Assembly: GCA_019120275.1 (NCBI GenBank)
Contig: DWVL01000008.1
Location: 20,490-84,489 of the forward strand
Length of the DNA: 64,000 nt
Source: Candidatus Mediterraneibacter excrementavium
GTDB lineage: Bacteria; Bacillota; Clostridia; Lachnospirales; Lachnospiraceae
Direction: 5' to 3'
How positions within the stretch are numbered: the stretch's first letter is position 1; each line of letters starts with the position of its first letter. Below the pieces are notes generated by a model. It was not told where the DNA came from. It did not search any database and was given only the letters and a program-made list of their open reading frames with translations. Of the stretch, positions 18,460 to 27,470 are shown piece after piece. The position numbers and the translations under genes are program-made.

Positions 18460-20279
18460 TGAAAGAGCGGAAGAAAAAGCGGCCGGGCCGCTGGAGGAAA
18501 CTGGATAACGCAGCACAGGCATTCCCGGCAGCGACAGGGAAGAAAGACTCCCGGGTATTCCGTTTCTACTGTATGCTGCGGGAAGAGATCGACAGGGACA
18601 GACTGCAGCGGGCGCTTGATGAAACGCTGGAGAAATATCCGCTTTTCCGTTCGGTGCTGAGAAAAGGACTGTTCTGGTTTTATATGGAGCCAAGGCAGAT
18701 CCCGGCAGAGGTAAAACCGGAAGACCGGCCGCCGTGCAGCCGGATCTATGAACCGGATCGGAAGAGTCTGCTCTTTCAGGTATCCTGTTATAAGAACAGG
18801 ATCAATCTGGAGGTTTTCCACGGACTGACAGACGGGACCGGAGCCATGCAGTTCCTGAAGGAACTGGTGCAGAATTACCTGGCGCTTACGTACCCGGACC
18901 GGGAATTTTCGGAACCGGACGGCGAAGCGAAGCTTACGGAGAGCGACTATGAGGAAGACAGTTTCTCGCAATATTATACAGGAAAGAAAAGCCGCGGACA
19001 GAAGAGCCGCAGAGCGTTTCAGCTGAAAGGAGAACGGCTGGAGCAGTCGGAGATGGAGATCACGGAGCTGATCCTTTCCGCATCGGAAGTCCACCGGAAA
19101 GCGCGGGAATACGGAGTGTCGGTGACGGCTTATCTGGCGGCGGTGTTTCTTTATTCTATCTATGAGGAAATGCCCAAAAGCGGGCTGAAGAAGCCGGCGA
19201 CTCTGATGATCCCGGTGAATCTGCGGAATTTCTTTCCTTCCGGCTCCATGACGAATTTCTGGAGCTGGATCGAGACGGCTTATGATTTCCGGGAAGACAC
19301 AACACTGGAAGACGTTCTCGTGAAAATGAAAGAAAAGTTCGGGAAAGACGAGCTTAAAGAAGAAATATCCGGTCGTATGAACGATCTCGTACGCCTGGAG
19401 AAAAATATATTCCTGCGGGCGGTGCCTCTGGAGGTCAAAAATCTGTTCCTGCTGGCAGGGACGACTCTGGGCGGGCGCAGCGTTACGGCAGTATATTCGA
19501 ATATCGGACGGATCCAGATGCCGCCGGAGTATGAAGACTATATCGAGCGGTTCGGATTTTTTGCCAGCACGGATAAGATGCAGATGTGCTCCAGTTCCTA
19601 CGGAGATGCACTGGTGCTGGGACTGACCTCCAAGATCATAAACCCGAACATATGCCGGAACTTTGTACGCATCCTGGAGGAAGAAGGGATCAAATGCCAT
19701 ATAGAGGAGAATGATTTCCCGGGGTATCACGAAGAGCCGGCGCGGACTGCGCTGATGGGACTCCGGATATTCTCTTTCACCTGTACGGCAGCGGTAGTGA
19801 TCTGCTGGATGCTGAATTATCTGCTGACGTTCGGTCGATGGTGGGCAGGCTATGTGACAGCGGCGGTGTTCTGCACCTGGCTCCTGATCATGGTGGGGTA
19901 CCGAAAGCGAAAGAATCCTCTGAAGAACGGAATGTGGCAGCTGCTCATTGTGTCGGTCGGTGCGGTCCTGTGGGATATATTTACCGGATGGAAGGGCTGG
20001 TCTGTCGATTATGTGGTCCCGCTGGCAGCCATTGTCAATACCCTTTCCATGGTGATCATATCCGCAGCAGGGAAGATGGAGACTTCGGAGTATCTTTTCT
20101 ATCTTGTCCAGGCAGGCGCGTGCGGACTGATCCCGTTTGTCCTGCTGCTCACCGGCGTGGCAGTCCTGCCGTATCCGTCGGTGATCTGTTCGGGGCTGAG
20201 CTTTCTGTTCCTGATCGGACTTCTGATCTTCAGATGGAAGGATTTCGTAAATGAACTGCAGAAAAAATTCCGTGTCTGA
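18456..20279 (+). CDS. Condensation-type acyltransferase domain fused to C-terminal membrane domain (DUF6320-like)
   Basis: HxxxDG motif in LEVFHGLTDGTGAMQFLKELVQ; C-terminal ~180 aa with several hydrophobic helices; ATGA overlap with upstream esterase. Confidence 0.65.
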   Translation: MMKERKKKRPGRWRKLDNAAQAFPAATGKKDSRVFRFYCMLREEIDRDRLQRALDETLEKYPLFRSVLRKGLFWFYMEPRQIPAEVKPEDRPPCSRIYEPDRKSLLFQVSCYKNRINLEVFHGLTDGTGAMQFLKELVQNYLALTYPDREFSEPDGEAKLTESDYEEDSFSQYYTGKKSRGQKSRRAFQLKGERLEQSEMEITELILSASEVHRKAREYGVSVTAYLAAVFLYSIYEEMPKSGLKKPATLMIPVNLRNFFPSGSMTNFWSWIETAYDFREDTTLEDVLVKMKEKFGKDELKEEISGRMNDLVRLEKNIFLRAVPLEVKNLFLLAGTTLGGRSVTAVYSNIGRIQMPPEYEDYIERFGFFASTDKMQMCSSSYGDALVLGLTSKIINPNICRNFVRILEEEGIKCHIEENDFPGYHEEPARTALMGLRIFSFTCTAAVVICWMLNYLLTFGRWWAGYVTAAVFCTWLLIMVGYRKRKNPLKNGMWQLLIVSVGAVLWDIFTGWKGWSVDYVVPLAAIVNTLSMVIISAAGKMETSEYLFYLVQAGACGLIPFVLLLTGVAVLPYPSVICSGLSFLFLIGLLIFRWKDFVNELQKKFRV

Positions 20280-20304
20280 CATTCGATCCGGACACGGAAT
20301 TTTT
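20263..20304 (+). terminator. Intrinsic terminator between convergent genes
   Basis: AAAAATTCCGTGTC / GACACGGAATTTTT, 14-bp perfect stem. Confidence 0.85.
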
Positions 20305-20314
20305 ATGTCTTTTT

Positions 20315-21112
20315 TCAGTTGGTCTGATCCAGTCCGGCCAGCACATCTTCCAGCACTTCTTCTACAGAATCTGTTACATATTCTGCATGGGCGGCGATCC
20401 CCGGGGCTGCAGTGGACATGGCGTAACCCTGCCCGGCAAGCTCCAGCATTTCGATATCATTGTACTGATCGCCAAAGGCGATGCATTCCTCCGGCTTCAC
20501 GCCAAAGAGATCAAGAAATGTCTGAAGCGCAGTGCCTTTATTATAACCGGGGACAATGAAATCGATCCAGATGTTCCCCGATGTGACGACCTTCAGCGCG
20601 GGCGAGTATTTTTCCTGCAGGCGTCTCAGACAGTCGCTGACGTCATGAGATACCATGTTTGCGGTGGCCAGCTTGAGAAACGGACCTTTCAGCTTCGTCA
20701 CATCATCTACGACCTGAGTTGTGTTTTTCATCACATTGACGATATGGTTTACAAAGTCCGGATTGCCGGGTTCGATAAAACAGGAGTCCTCGCGTGAAAC
20801 GAGGATTTCGTATCCGGGTTCTTTTTTGATATCGGCCATGATGCGGTATGCCAGGTCATCCGGGATGATCCCGCGGGAGATGACCTTTCCCTGATGAATG
20901 CACAGGGAACCGTTTTCTGCGATGTAGGAGATCTCGTCTCTGATGGGGGCGAAGAGCCGGCGTTCGTTATCGTACTGCCGTCCGCTGGCTGCAATAAAAT
21001 GTATTCCTTTCTGCGTGAGCGCATGGATCAGCTCGATGGCGCGCGGAGTCAGTTCCTGTGCGCCGTTCTGAAGGAGCGTGCCGTCCAGGTCGCTTGCGAT
21101 CAGTCTGATCAT
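20315..21112 (-). CDS. Cof-type HAD-IIB family hydrolase
   Basis: IRLIASDLDGTLLQNG, AFGDQYNDIEMLELAGQGYAM. Confidence 0.93.
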   Translation of the reverse strand: MIRLIASDLDGTLLQNGAQELTPRAIELIHALTQKGIHFIAASGRQYDNERRLFAPIRDEISYIAENGSLCIHQGKVISRGIIPDDLAYRIMADIKKEPGYEILVSREDSCFIEPGNPDFVNHIVNVMKNTTQVVDDVTKLKGPFLKLATANMVSHDVSDCLRRLQEKYSPALKVVTSGNIWIDFIVPGYNKGTALQTFLDLFGVKPEECIAFGDQYNDIEMLELAGQGYAMSTAAPGIAAHAEYVTDSVEEVLEDVLAGLDQTN

Positions 21113-21234
21113 ATGGGCAATCCTCCGTATTTATAAAATATTTGTTATCGAATTTAACCAGAAATAGTATAGCGGAAATCCGGGATGAGGTAAAGGGACG
21201 CTTTTACTAAAAAAGTGTAACAAAAAAGAAATAC

Positions 21235-21263
21235 TTGTAACCCTTTCGTAATAGTAATATAAT
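21235..21263 (+). promoter_or_regulatory. Sigma-A-type promoter for glmM
   Basis: TTGTAA, 17-nt spacer, TATAAT. Confidence 0.7.
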
Positions 21264-21341
21264 AGAAGCGTATTTGAAAAAACGGATGATGCCGTTTTTC
21301 TGTGCATATTTTAAAAAGAAAAGAACAAGAGGGCTACAGTT

Positions 21342-22685
21342 ATGGGCAAGTATTTTGGAACTGACGGCTTCCGCGGGGAGGCAAATGTAGTACTTACGGT
21401 TGAACATGCATTTAAAGTAGGCCGTTATCTCGGCTGGTATTTCGGACAGGATCACAAGGCAAAAGTCGTGATCGGAAAGGATACGAGAAGAAGCAGCTAT
21501 ATGTTTGAGTATGCGCTGGCATCGGGACTCACGGCTTCGGGCGCGGATGCGTATCTGCTTCATGTTACGACAACGCCGAGCGTATCTTATGTTGTCAGGA
21601 CAGAGGATTTTGACTGCGGCATTATGATTTCCGCCAGCCACAATCCGTTCTATGATAACGGAATTAAAGTGATCAACAGCGCCGGACATAAGATGGAGGC
21701 AGAGGTAGAGGAGAAGATCGAGGCTTATATCGACGGTGAGATCGGTGAACTCCCGCTGGCTACAAAGGAAAATATCGGACGGACGATTGACTATTCAGCG
21801 GGAAGGAACCGCTATATCGCCAGCCTGATCGCTGTTGCGACAAGATCATTCAAGGATATGCGGATCGGTCTTGACTGTGCGAACGGAAGTTCATTTGCCA
21901 TTGCAAAGAGTGTGTTTGATGCGCTTGGCGCGAAGACTTATGTGATCAATAACGAGCCGGACGGACTCAACATCAATACCAACTGCGGTTCCACGCACAT
22001 CCATGTGCTCCAGGAGTTCGTGAAAGAGAAAAAGCTGGATGTGGGATTTGCGTTTGACGGCGATGCCGACAGATGCATTGCGGTGGATGAAAACGGAAAT
22101 GTGATAGACGGCGACCTGATCCTCTATGTGTGCGGCAAGTACCTTATGGAGCAGGGGCATCTCGAGGGAAATACGATCGTAACGACAGTGATGTCTAACC
22201 TGGGATTGTACAAAGCGTGCGATAAGATCGGCATGAAGTACGAGCAGACAGCGGTCGGTGACAAATACGTATACGAAAATATGATGAAGAACGGGTTTGT
22301 CCTCGGCGGAGAGCAGTCCGGCCATATCATTTTCAGTAAACATGCAAGGACGGGCGACGGTATCCTGACCTCCCTGATGATCATGGAAGTCATTCTGGAG
22401 AAGAAACAGCCGCTCAGCAAACTGGCGGGAGAAGTGAAGATTTATCCCCAGCTTCTGAAGAATGTCCGCGTGACAGACAAGAAGACGGCGAGGGAGAATC
22501 CTGCAGTTATCGAGGCTGTACAGAAAGCTGCTGACGAACTGGGCAGCGACGGCCGCATCCTGGTACGTGAGAGCGGCACAGAACCGGTGATCCGTGTCAT
22601 GGTTGAGGCGACGACGGACGAGATCTGTGCGAAATATGTGGACGGCGTGATCAGAGTCATGGAAGAGCAGGGACTGATGGCCTAG
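21342..22685 (+). CDS. glmM: Phosphoglucosamine mutase
   Basis: GKYFGTDGFRGEAN, MISASHNPFYDNGIK, FAFDGDADRCIAVD, RESGTEPVIRVMVEA. Confidence 0.95.
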   Translation: MGKYFGTDGFRGEANVVLTVEHAFKVGRYLGWYFGQDHKAKVVIGKDTRRSSYMFEYALASGLTASGADAYLLHVTTTPSVSYVVRTEDFDCGIMISASHNPFYDNGIKVINSAGHKMEAEVEEKIEAYIDGEIGELPLATKENIGRTIDYSAGRNRYIASLIAVATRSFKDMRIGLDCANGSSFAIAKSVFDALGAKTYVINNEPDGLNINTNCGSTHIHVLQEFVKEKKLDVGFAFDGDADRCIAVDENGNVIDGDLILYVCGKYLMEQGHLEGNTIVTTVMSNLGLYKACDKIGMKYEQTAVGDKYVYENMMKNGFVLGGEQSGHIIFSKHARTGDGILTSLMIMEVILEKKQPLSKLAGEVKIYPQLLKNVRVTDKKTARENPAVIEAVQKAADELGSDGRILVRESGTEPVIRVMVEATTDEICAKYVDGVIRVMEEQGLMA

Positions 22686-22716
22686 ATCAATTTCATAAAT
22701 ACAGAAGTGCAGATTG

Positions 22717-22783
22717 AAAGCGGGGTCAACCGGCCCTGTCCTGCCGCAAAGGGGCGGCGCGACAGGGGCAGTCCCGCTTTTTT
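22717..22783 (+). terminator. Intrinsic terminator downstream of glmM
   Basis: Branched GC-rich hairpin GCGGG...CCCGC with inner GCCCCTGTC-type stem, followed by T6. Confidence 0.75.
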
Positions 22784-22846
22784 CTGATACATGCCGGATC
22801 TGATCCGGGAGCATAATATAAGTATAGTGGAAAGGAAAAAAGAAAA

Positions 22847-24049
22847 ATGCCGAAATTAAATGAGAATTATCTTAATGTACAGGACAGTTATCTCTTTGCA
22901 GAGATCGCACGGAGAGTCAGCGCTTATGAGGAAAGCCATCCGGATAAGGCGGGCAGCATCATCCGCCTTGGGATCGGTGATGTGACTCGGCCGCTGACGA
23001 AGAGTGCGGTCGCGGGACTCCATAAGGCTGTGGATGAGCAGGCGGTATCGGAGACATTTAAGGGATACGGGCCGGAGCAGGGGTATGCATTTGTGCGGGA
23101 AGCTGTTGCAGATTATTATAGAAGAAACGGAGTGGAAGTAGATGCGGACGATATATTCATTTCCGATGGCGCGAAGAGCGATACGGGAAATATCACGGAG
23201 CTTTTCGCACAGGACAATGTGATCCTTGTGCCGGATCCGGTTTACCCGGTTTATGTTGACACAAATACGATGGACGGAAAGCAGATCGTTTATATGAACG
23301 GGACCGAGGAGAATGATTTCCTGCCAATGCCGGATGACAGCGTGAAGGCGGATATTATCTATCTTTGTTCGCCGAACAATCCGACAGGTGCGTGCTACAA
23401 TAAGGAACAGCTGAAAATATGGGTGGATTATGCGCTGAAAAATGAGGCGGTCATCCTGTTTGATTCGGCTTATGAAGCGTTCGTATCCGAGCCGGATCTG
23501 CCGCGCAGCATTTATGCGATAGAAGGAGCGGAAAAATGCGCAGTCGAGTTCTGCTCCCTGTCCAAGACCGCAGGATTTACAGGAACCCGGTTTTCCTACA
23601 CGGTCGTGCCGAAGAAACTCATATTTGCAGCTTCGGATGGCAGGATGATGAGCCTTCATGATATGTGGAACAGGCGGCAGTCCACGAAGTTCAACGGTAC
23701 GCCGTATGTGATCCAGTATGCGGCGGCACAGGTGCTGACAGAACAGGGCATGGAAGAGTGCATGGAGAACATTTCCTATTATATGGAAAATGCGCGTGTG
23801 ATCGCGGAGACGCTCCGGAGAAAGAATATTCCGTTTACCGGCGGGGTGAATTCCCCGTATATCTGGTTTAAGTGTCCGGATGGAATGGAGTCATGGGAAC
23901 TCTTTGATTATCTGCTGGAGAACATTCAGGTTGTCGGCACTCCGGGCGCCGGATTCGGCGTAAACGGGAAATATCATTTCCGGCTGACGTCATTCGGGAC
24001 GCATGAAAAGACAAGAGAAGCAATGGAACGTTTTGAGCAGCTGTTTTAG
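22847..24049 (+). CDS. dapL: LL-diaminopimelate aminotransferase
   Basis: NYLNVQDSYLFAEIARRV, RLGIGDVTRPL, SPNNPTGACYNKEQL, SLSKTAGFTGTRFSYTVVP. Confidence 0.95.
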   Translation: MPKLNENYLNVQDSYLFAEIARRVSAYEESHPDKAGSIIRLGIGDVTRPLTKSAVAGLHKAVDEQAVSETFKGYGPEQGYAFVREAVADYYRRNGVEVDADDIFISDGAKSDTGNITELFAQDNVILVPDPVYPVYVDTNTMDGKQIVYMNGTEENDFLPMPDDSVKADIIYLCSPNNPTGACYNKEQLKIWVDYALKNEAVILFDSAYEAFVSEPDLPRSIYAIEGAEKCAVEFCSLSKTAGFTGTRFSYTVVPKKLIFAASDGRMMSLHDMWNRRQSTKFNGTPYVIQYAAAQVLTEQGMEECMENISYYMENARVIAETLRRKNIPFTGGVNSPYIWFKCPDGMESWELFDYLLENIQVVGTPGAGFGVNGKYHFRLTSFGTHEKTREAMERFEQLF

Positions 24050-24111
24050 GACAGCTGCTTTTCTTTGGAAAATCTTCAGATATTCTTTCCTATAACTTAA
24101 ATAATACTGTA

Positions 24112-24144
24112 TTGACATACTATATTATACAGAATATAATATAG
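24112..24144 (+). promoter_or_regulatory. Consensus sigma-A promoter with overlapping perfect inverted repeat (putative PadR operator)
   Basis: TTGACA (24112-24117), N17, TATAAT (24135-24140); CTATATTATA-cagaa-TATAATATAG at 24120-24144. Confidence 0.85.
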
Positions 24145-24175
24145 AAAAACATACAATATAAGAAAGGGTGGTTGC

Positions 24176-24499
24176 ATGGTTTTTAATACAGGTGCAGCGC
24201 TTCTGGACGCGATCGTTCTCGCCGTGGTTTCCAGGGAAGACGAAGGCACATACGGATACCGGATCACGCAGGACGTGCGCAGGATCATCGATGTATCGGA
24301 ATCAACGCTGTATCCGGTCCTGCGGCGCCTGCAGAAGGATGACTGTCTGGAAGTATATGACAGGCAGTTCGACGGAAGGAACAGGAGATACTACAAAGTG
24401 ACGTCCAGAGGGATGGCGCAGCTGAATCTGTATAAGTCGGAATGGAAGGCTTATATAAAGAAGATCAATGAGATATTTGAGGGAGGTGCGACGGCATGA
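24176..24499 (+). CDS. PadR family transcriptional regulator
   Basis: TYGYRITQDVRRIIDVSESTLYPVLRRLQKDDCLEVYDRQFDGRNRRYYKVT. Confidence 0.92.
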   Translation: MVFNTGAALLDAIVLAVVSREDEGTYGYRITQDVRRIIDVSESTLYPVLRRLQKDDCLEVYDRQFDGRNRRYYKVTSRGMAQLNLYKSEWKAYIKKINEIFEGGATA

Positions 24500-25173
24500 A
24501 CCGTGTGGAATTTATGACTGAACTGGAGAGGCTGCTTTCGGATCTGCCGGAGGAAGAGAGGCAGGCGGCGGTTCAGTACTATGCAGATTATTTTGCAGAT
24601 GCCGGTGTGGAAAATGAGGCTGAAGTGATCCGGGAACTGGGAAGTCCTGAGAAGACTGCGGAGTCGATCAAAGCGGATTATTACGGAAGAGAGTTTGACG
24701 AAAGTAAATATGACCGTAAGGATTACATGGAGAAATATGGGCAGCAGGTTTCCGGACAGGCAGGAACTTCCGGGACGGCGTCCGGAGAAGCGAAGAAACC
24801 GTGGACCAGCCGCGGCCTGAAGATCCTTCTGATCGTCCTGATCGCGATCGTTGTGTGGCCGGTATCCATGGGCATTATCTGTGCGGTGCTGGGTATTGCT
24901 GCAACGGTAATCTGCCTTTTCGCAGCGCTGGTGATCGCGGCTGCTTCCGTGATGATCGCAGGGGGAGCGGTTGGCGTAACGGGACTTCTTCTAGTGGCAT
25001 CATATCCTTCAGCCGGCCTGCTGACGTTAGGGATCGGGATCCTGATTTTCGTCCTGGGACTGATCGCTACTGTGGGAACTGTAAAATTATGTATCATTGT
25101 ATATCCGGCGATGCTCAGAGGATTTGTTGAACTGTGCAGAAGGCCGATTCATGGAAAGGCGGTGCAGAGATGA
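24496..25173 (+). CDS. DUF1700 (HAAS-type) membrane protein
   Basis: N-terminal FMTELERLLSDLPEEERQAAVQYYADYFADAG, multiple TM helices; overlaps padR stop. Confidence 0.9.
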   Translation: MNRVEFMTELERLLSDLPEEERQAAVQYYADYFADAGVENEAEVIRELGSPEKTAESIKADYYGREFDESKYDRKDYMEKYGQQVSGQAGTSGTASGEAKKPWTSRGLKILLIVLIAIVVWPVSMGIICAVLGIAATVICLFAALVIAAASVMIAGGAVGVTGLLLVASYPSAGLLTLGIGILIFVLGLIATVGTVKLCIIVYPAMLRGFVELCRRPIHGKAVQR

Positions 25174-26012
25174 AAAAAGGTTGGAAAATATTCTGGATCG
25201 TATGCGCGGTGCTGGCGGCAGTGGGACTGCTGCTTACGGCAGCGGGCGTGGTGCTCGGAGGCATAAGCGCTCTTCGCAGTGCGCAGGATCTGGAGGTCGG
25301 GATCACACCGCGCTGGCTGGAACGACTGGAGAATAGAGAGCAGGATGAAGAAGCGCCGGAACCGGGGATGAAGGATGGAGTGATCCATGACCATGTTGAT
25401 GAAATCTCGCTGGAACTGGGCGGCATCCAAGTGTGCGTGACAGCCGGTGATACGGATGGGGTACAGGTGGATACATCAGCGCTCCGCTCGGATATCCGGG
25501 AGGAACTTATGGTCAGCCGGGATGAAAATGAACTGGAGATCGAGATGAGACACCGGGGACACGGAATGAACACCAACGGGACAGGCACGCTTTATATTAC
25601 GGTTCCTGAGGATCGGATCCTTCATTCGTTTTCGGCATGGATGGGGGCAGGATCACTGGAACTGGACGGTATCCGGACAGAGGAACTTTCACTTGAAGTC
25701 GGAGCCGGAGAGATCATTGCAGAGAACTTTTATACCGAAGAACTGGATGCGGACTGCGGGGCCGGCCAGGTCCGGCTGCAGGGCGAGACTGTGCGGGAAG
25801 CGGAGATCGACTGCGATCTTGGTCAGATTATTTATACAGTGCCAGGAACAGAAAGAGACTATAATTATGAACTGTCCTGCGGCGCCGGCGAGCTGCTCAT
25901 AGGCGGCGACTCTTTTGCGGGCGTCAGCAAAAACGAGAAGATCGATCATGAAAGTGAACGGCTTATCAAAGCAGATTGTGGAATGGGACTTATAGAGATC
26001 AGATTCCAGTAG
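25170..26012 (+). CDS. DUF4097 family beta-strand repeat protein
   Basis: N-terminal TM then repeats such as LELDGIRTEELSLEVGAGEIIAEN; start refined to ATG encoding MKKGWKIFW. Confidence 0.85.
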   Translation: MKKGWKIFWIVCAVLAAVGLLLTAAGVVLGGISALRSAQDLEVGITPRWLERLENREQDEEAPEPGMKDGVIHDHVDEISLELGGIQVCVTAGDTDGVQVDTSALRSDIREELMVSRDENELEIEMRHRGHGMNTNGTGTLYITVPEDRILHSFSAWMGAGSLELDGIRTEELSLEVGAGEIIAENFYTEELDADCGAGQVRLQGETVREAEIDCDLGQIIYTVPGTERDYNYELSCGAGELLIGGDSFAGVSKNEKIDHESERLIKADCGMGLIEIRFQ

Positions 26013-26051
26013 ACTTACAGGGAACAGAATTCAATAAAGGAGAGGAAAATT

Positions 26052-26243
26052 ATGGATGGAAAGAAGTTATATCGTTCAAGAAACAGCAGATACCTCTGCG
26101 GTGTGTGCGGCGGCATCGGTGAATATTTCAATATTGATCCGACACTGATCCGACTGGCATTTGTTTTGTTCGGGTGCACGGGAGGCGGTGTACTGGCTTA
26201 TATTATCGCGGCGATCATCATCCCGGATGAACCGGCTGCATGA
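26052..26243 (+). CDS. PspC domain protein
   Basis: KKLYRSRNSRYLCGVCGGIGEYFNIDPTLIRL. Confidence 0.95.
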   Translation: MDGKKLYRSRNSRYLCGVCGGIGEYFNIDPTLIRLAFVLFGCTGGGVLAYIIAAIIIPDEPAA

Positions 26244-26331
26244 AAGAATAAAATCTGTTGAAAGCGAGGCGTCGGAGTGTATATTCCGGCGCTTCTATGG
26301 TTATACTCCTGAAAAAGAAAGAAGGGGTATC

Positions 26332-26529
26332 ATGTCAAAGAAGAAAGAGAAAAGGATTGATCTCAATAATCTGGAGCCGGGCGAGAAGCTTAAATACGAA
26401 GTGGCGGAAGAACTTGGATTGCTGGATCGTGTGCTTTCGGATGGATGGAAATCACTTACATCAAAAGAGACCGGACGGATCGGAGGGATCGTGACAAGGA
26501 AGAGGAGACAGGCAGGACAAAAGCAGTAA
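26332..26529 (+). CDS. Alpha/beta-type small acid-soluble spore protein family
   Basis: KYEVAEELGLLDRVLSDGWKSLTSKETGRIGGIVTRKRR; start refined from ORF 26161. Confidence 0.85.
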   Translation: MSKKKEKRIDLNNLEPGEKLKYEVAEELGLLDRVLSDGWKSLTSKETGRIGGIVTRKRRQAGQKQ

Positions 26530-26595
26530 AACTTTACAAAAACAGGTATATCTGGTAGAATTGTACGACTGGGAAATCTGATAAGGTGATAGGAT

Positions 26596-27276
26596 ATGAA
26601 TGAAAGAAAAGAGATCCTGGGAATCGGAATAGACTGCCTGAGCGCCAAGGAATCCATGCTTTGTGCGATGCAGTATATGGAGAACACCCCGGTTGATACA
26701 ATAGAAATCATAACTATGGATACGCTTCTTGGCTGCCGCGGGGACGAGGCATGGGCAGAACAGACAGAGAGCCTGGGACTGATCCTTCCCGGAGATCCGG
26801 AAATGCTGGAGACGGCGGGCATCCGGGATGAACTGCGGGAGAAAGAGATCAGGAACCGGACATTTCTGAAGATATTTCTGAAATATCTTCAGAAGAACCG
26901 GAAGAAAATCTATCTTCTGGCTTCAGAAGAGCGGGATATGGAAAAACTTAAGAATGCGCTCCGGCGCATGAGCCGGGGACTTCATATTACAGGCGCGGAG
27001 CTGATCCATCCGGCGGACGGGCGTGAAGACGAGGTCGTAAATTATATTAACGCCACAGAAACGGATTGTATTATTTCGGTTCTTCCTTCTCCGTATCAGG
27101 AAGCATTTATCAGCAGGAACAGGAGCCTTCTCAATGTAAAGCTGTGGCTCGGATTCGGTGCAGTGCTGGCGGAAACCTGCGAAGGAGGTACAGGGAACCG
27201 GATCGCCCGTTTTCTGCAGAAGCTGACGTTCCGCCGTCAGGCCGGAAAGCAGCAGAAGAACAATACGTTTTTGTGA
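26596..27276 (+). CDS. WecB/TagA/CpsF family glycosyltransferase
   Basis: EIITMDTLLGCRGDEAWAEQ, VNYINATETDCIISVLPSPYQEAFISRNRSLLNVKLWLGFGAVL. Confidence 0.75.
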   Translation: MNERKEILGIGIDCLSAKESMLCAMQYMENTPVDTIEIITMDTLLGCRGDEAWAEQTESLGLILPGDPEMLETAGIRDELREKEIRNRTFLKIFLKYLQKNRKKIYLLASEERDMEKLKNALRRMSRGLHITGAELIHPADGREDEVVNYINATETDCIISVLPSPYQEAFISRNRSLLNVKLWLGFGAVLAETCEGGTGNRIARFLQKLTFRRQAGKQQKNNTFL

Positions 27277-27319
27277 AGAATGTATAGATTTTTAAATATG
27301 AATTTTTTGTAAAATATTT

Positions 27320-27361
27320 GAGGAAATGCATAAAAAAAGTGGATTTCCTCTTTCTTTTTTT
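27320..27361 (+). terminator. Intrinsic terminator
   Basis: GAGGAAAT...ATTTCCTC followed by a T-rich tract. Confidence 0.7.
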
Positions 27362-27470
27362 GATGTTTTGCATTAATATAAAAGACGTGGACGGGCATAC
27401 TGCGGTTTTAAGAGCCCATAATTTTGTGTAAAGTGTACATATACTCATCCGGAGGAGTGGAGGAAGAAGT

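Noticed and set aside
18204-20282. 692-aa minus-strand ORF
   Set aside because: Antisense shadow of the acyltransferase/esterase genes; composition (His/Arg/Gln-rich) is typical of complementary-frame translation and has no recognisable domain.
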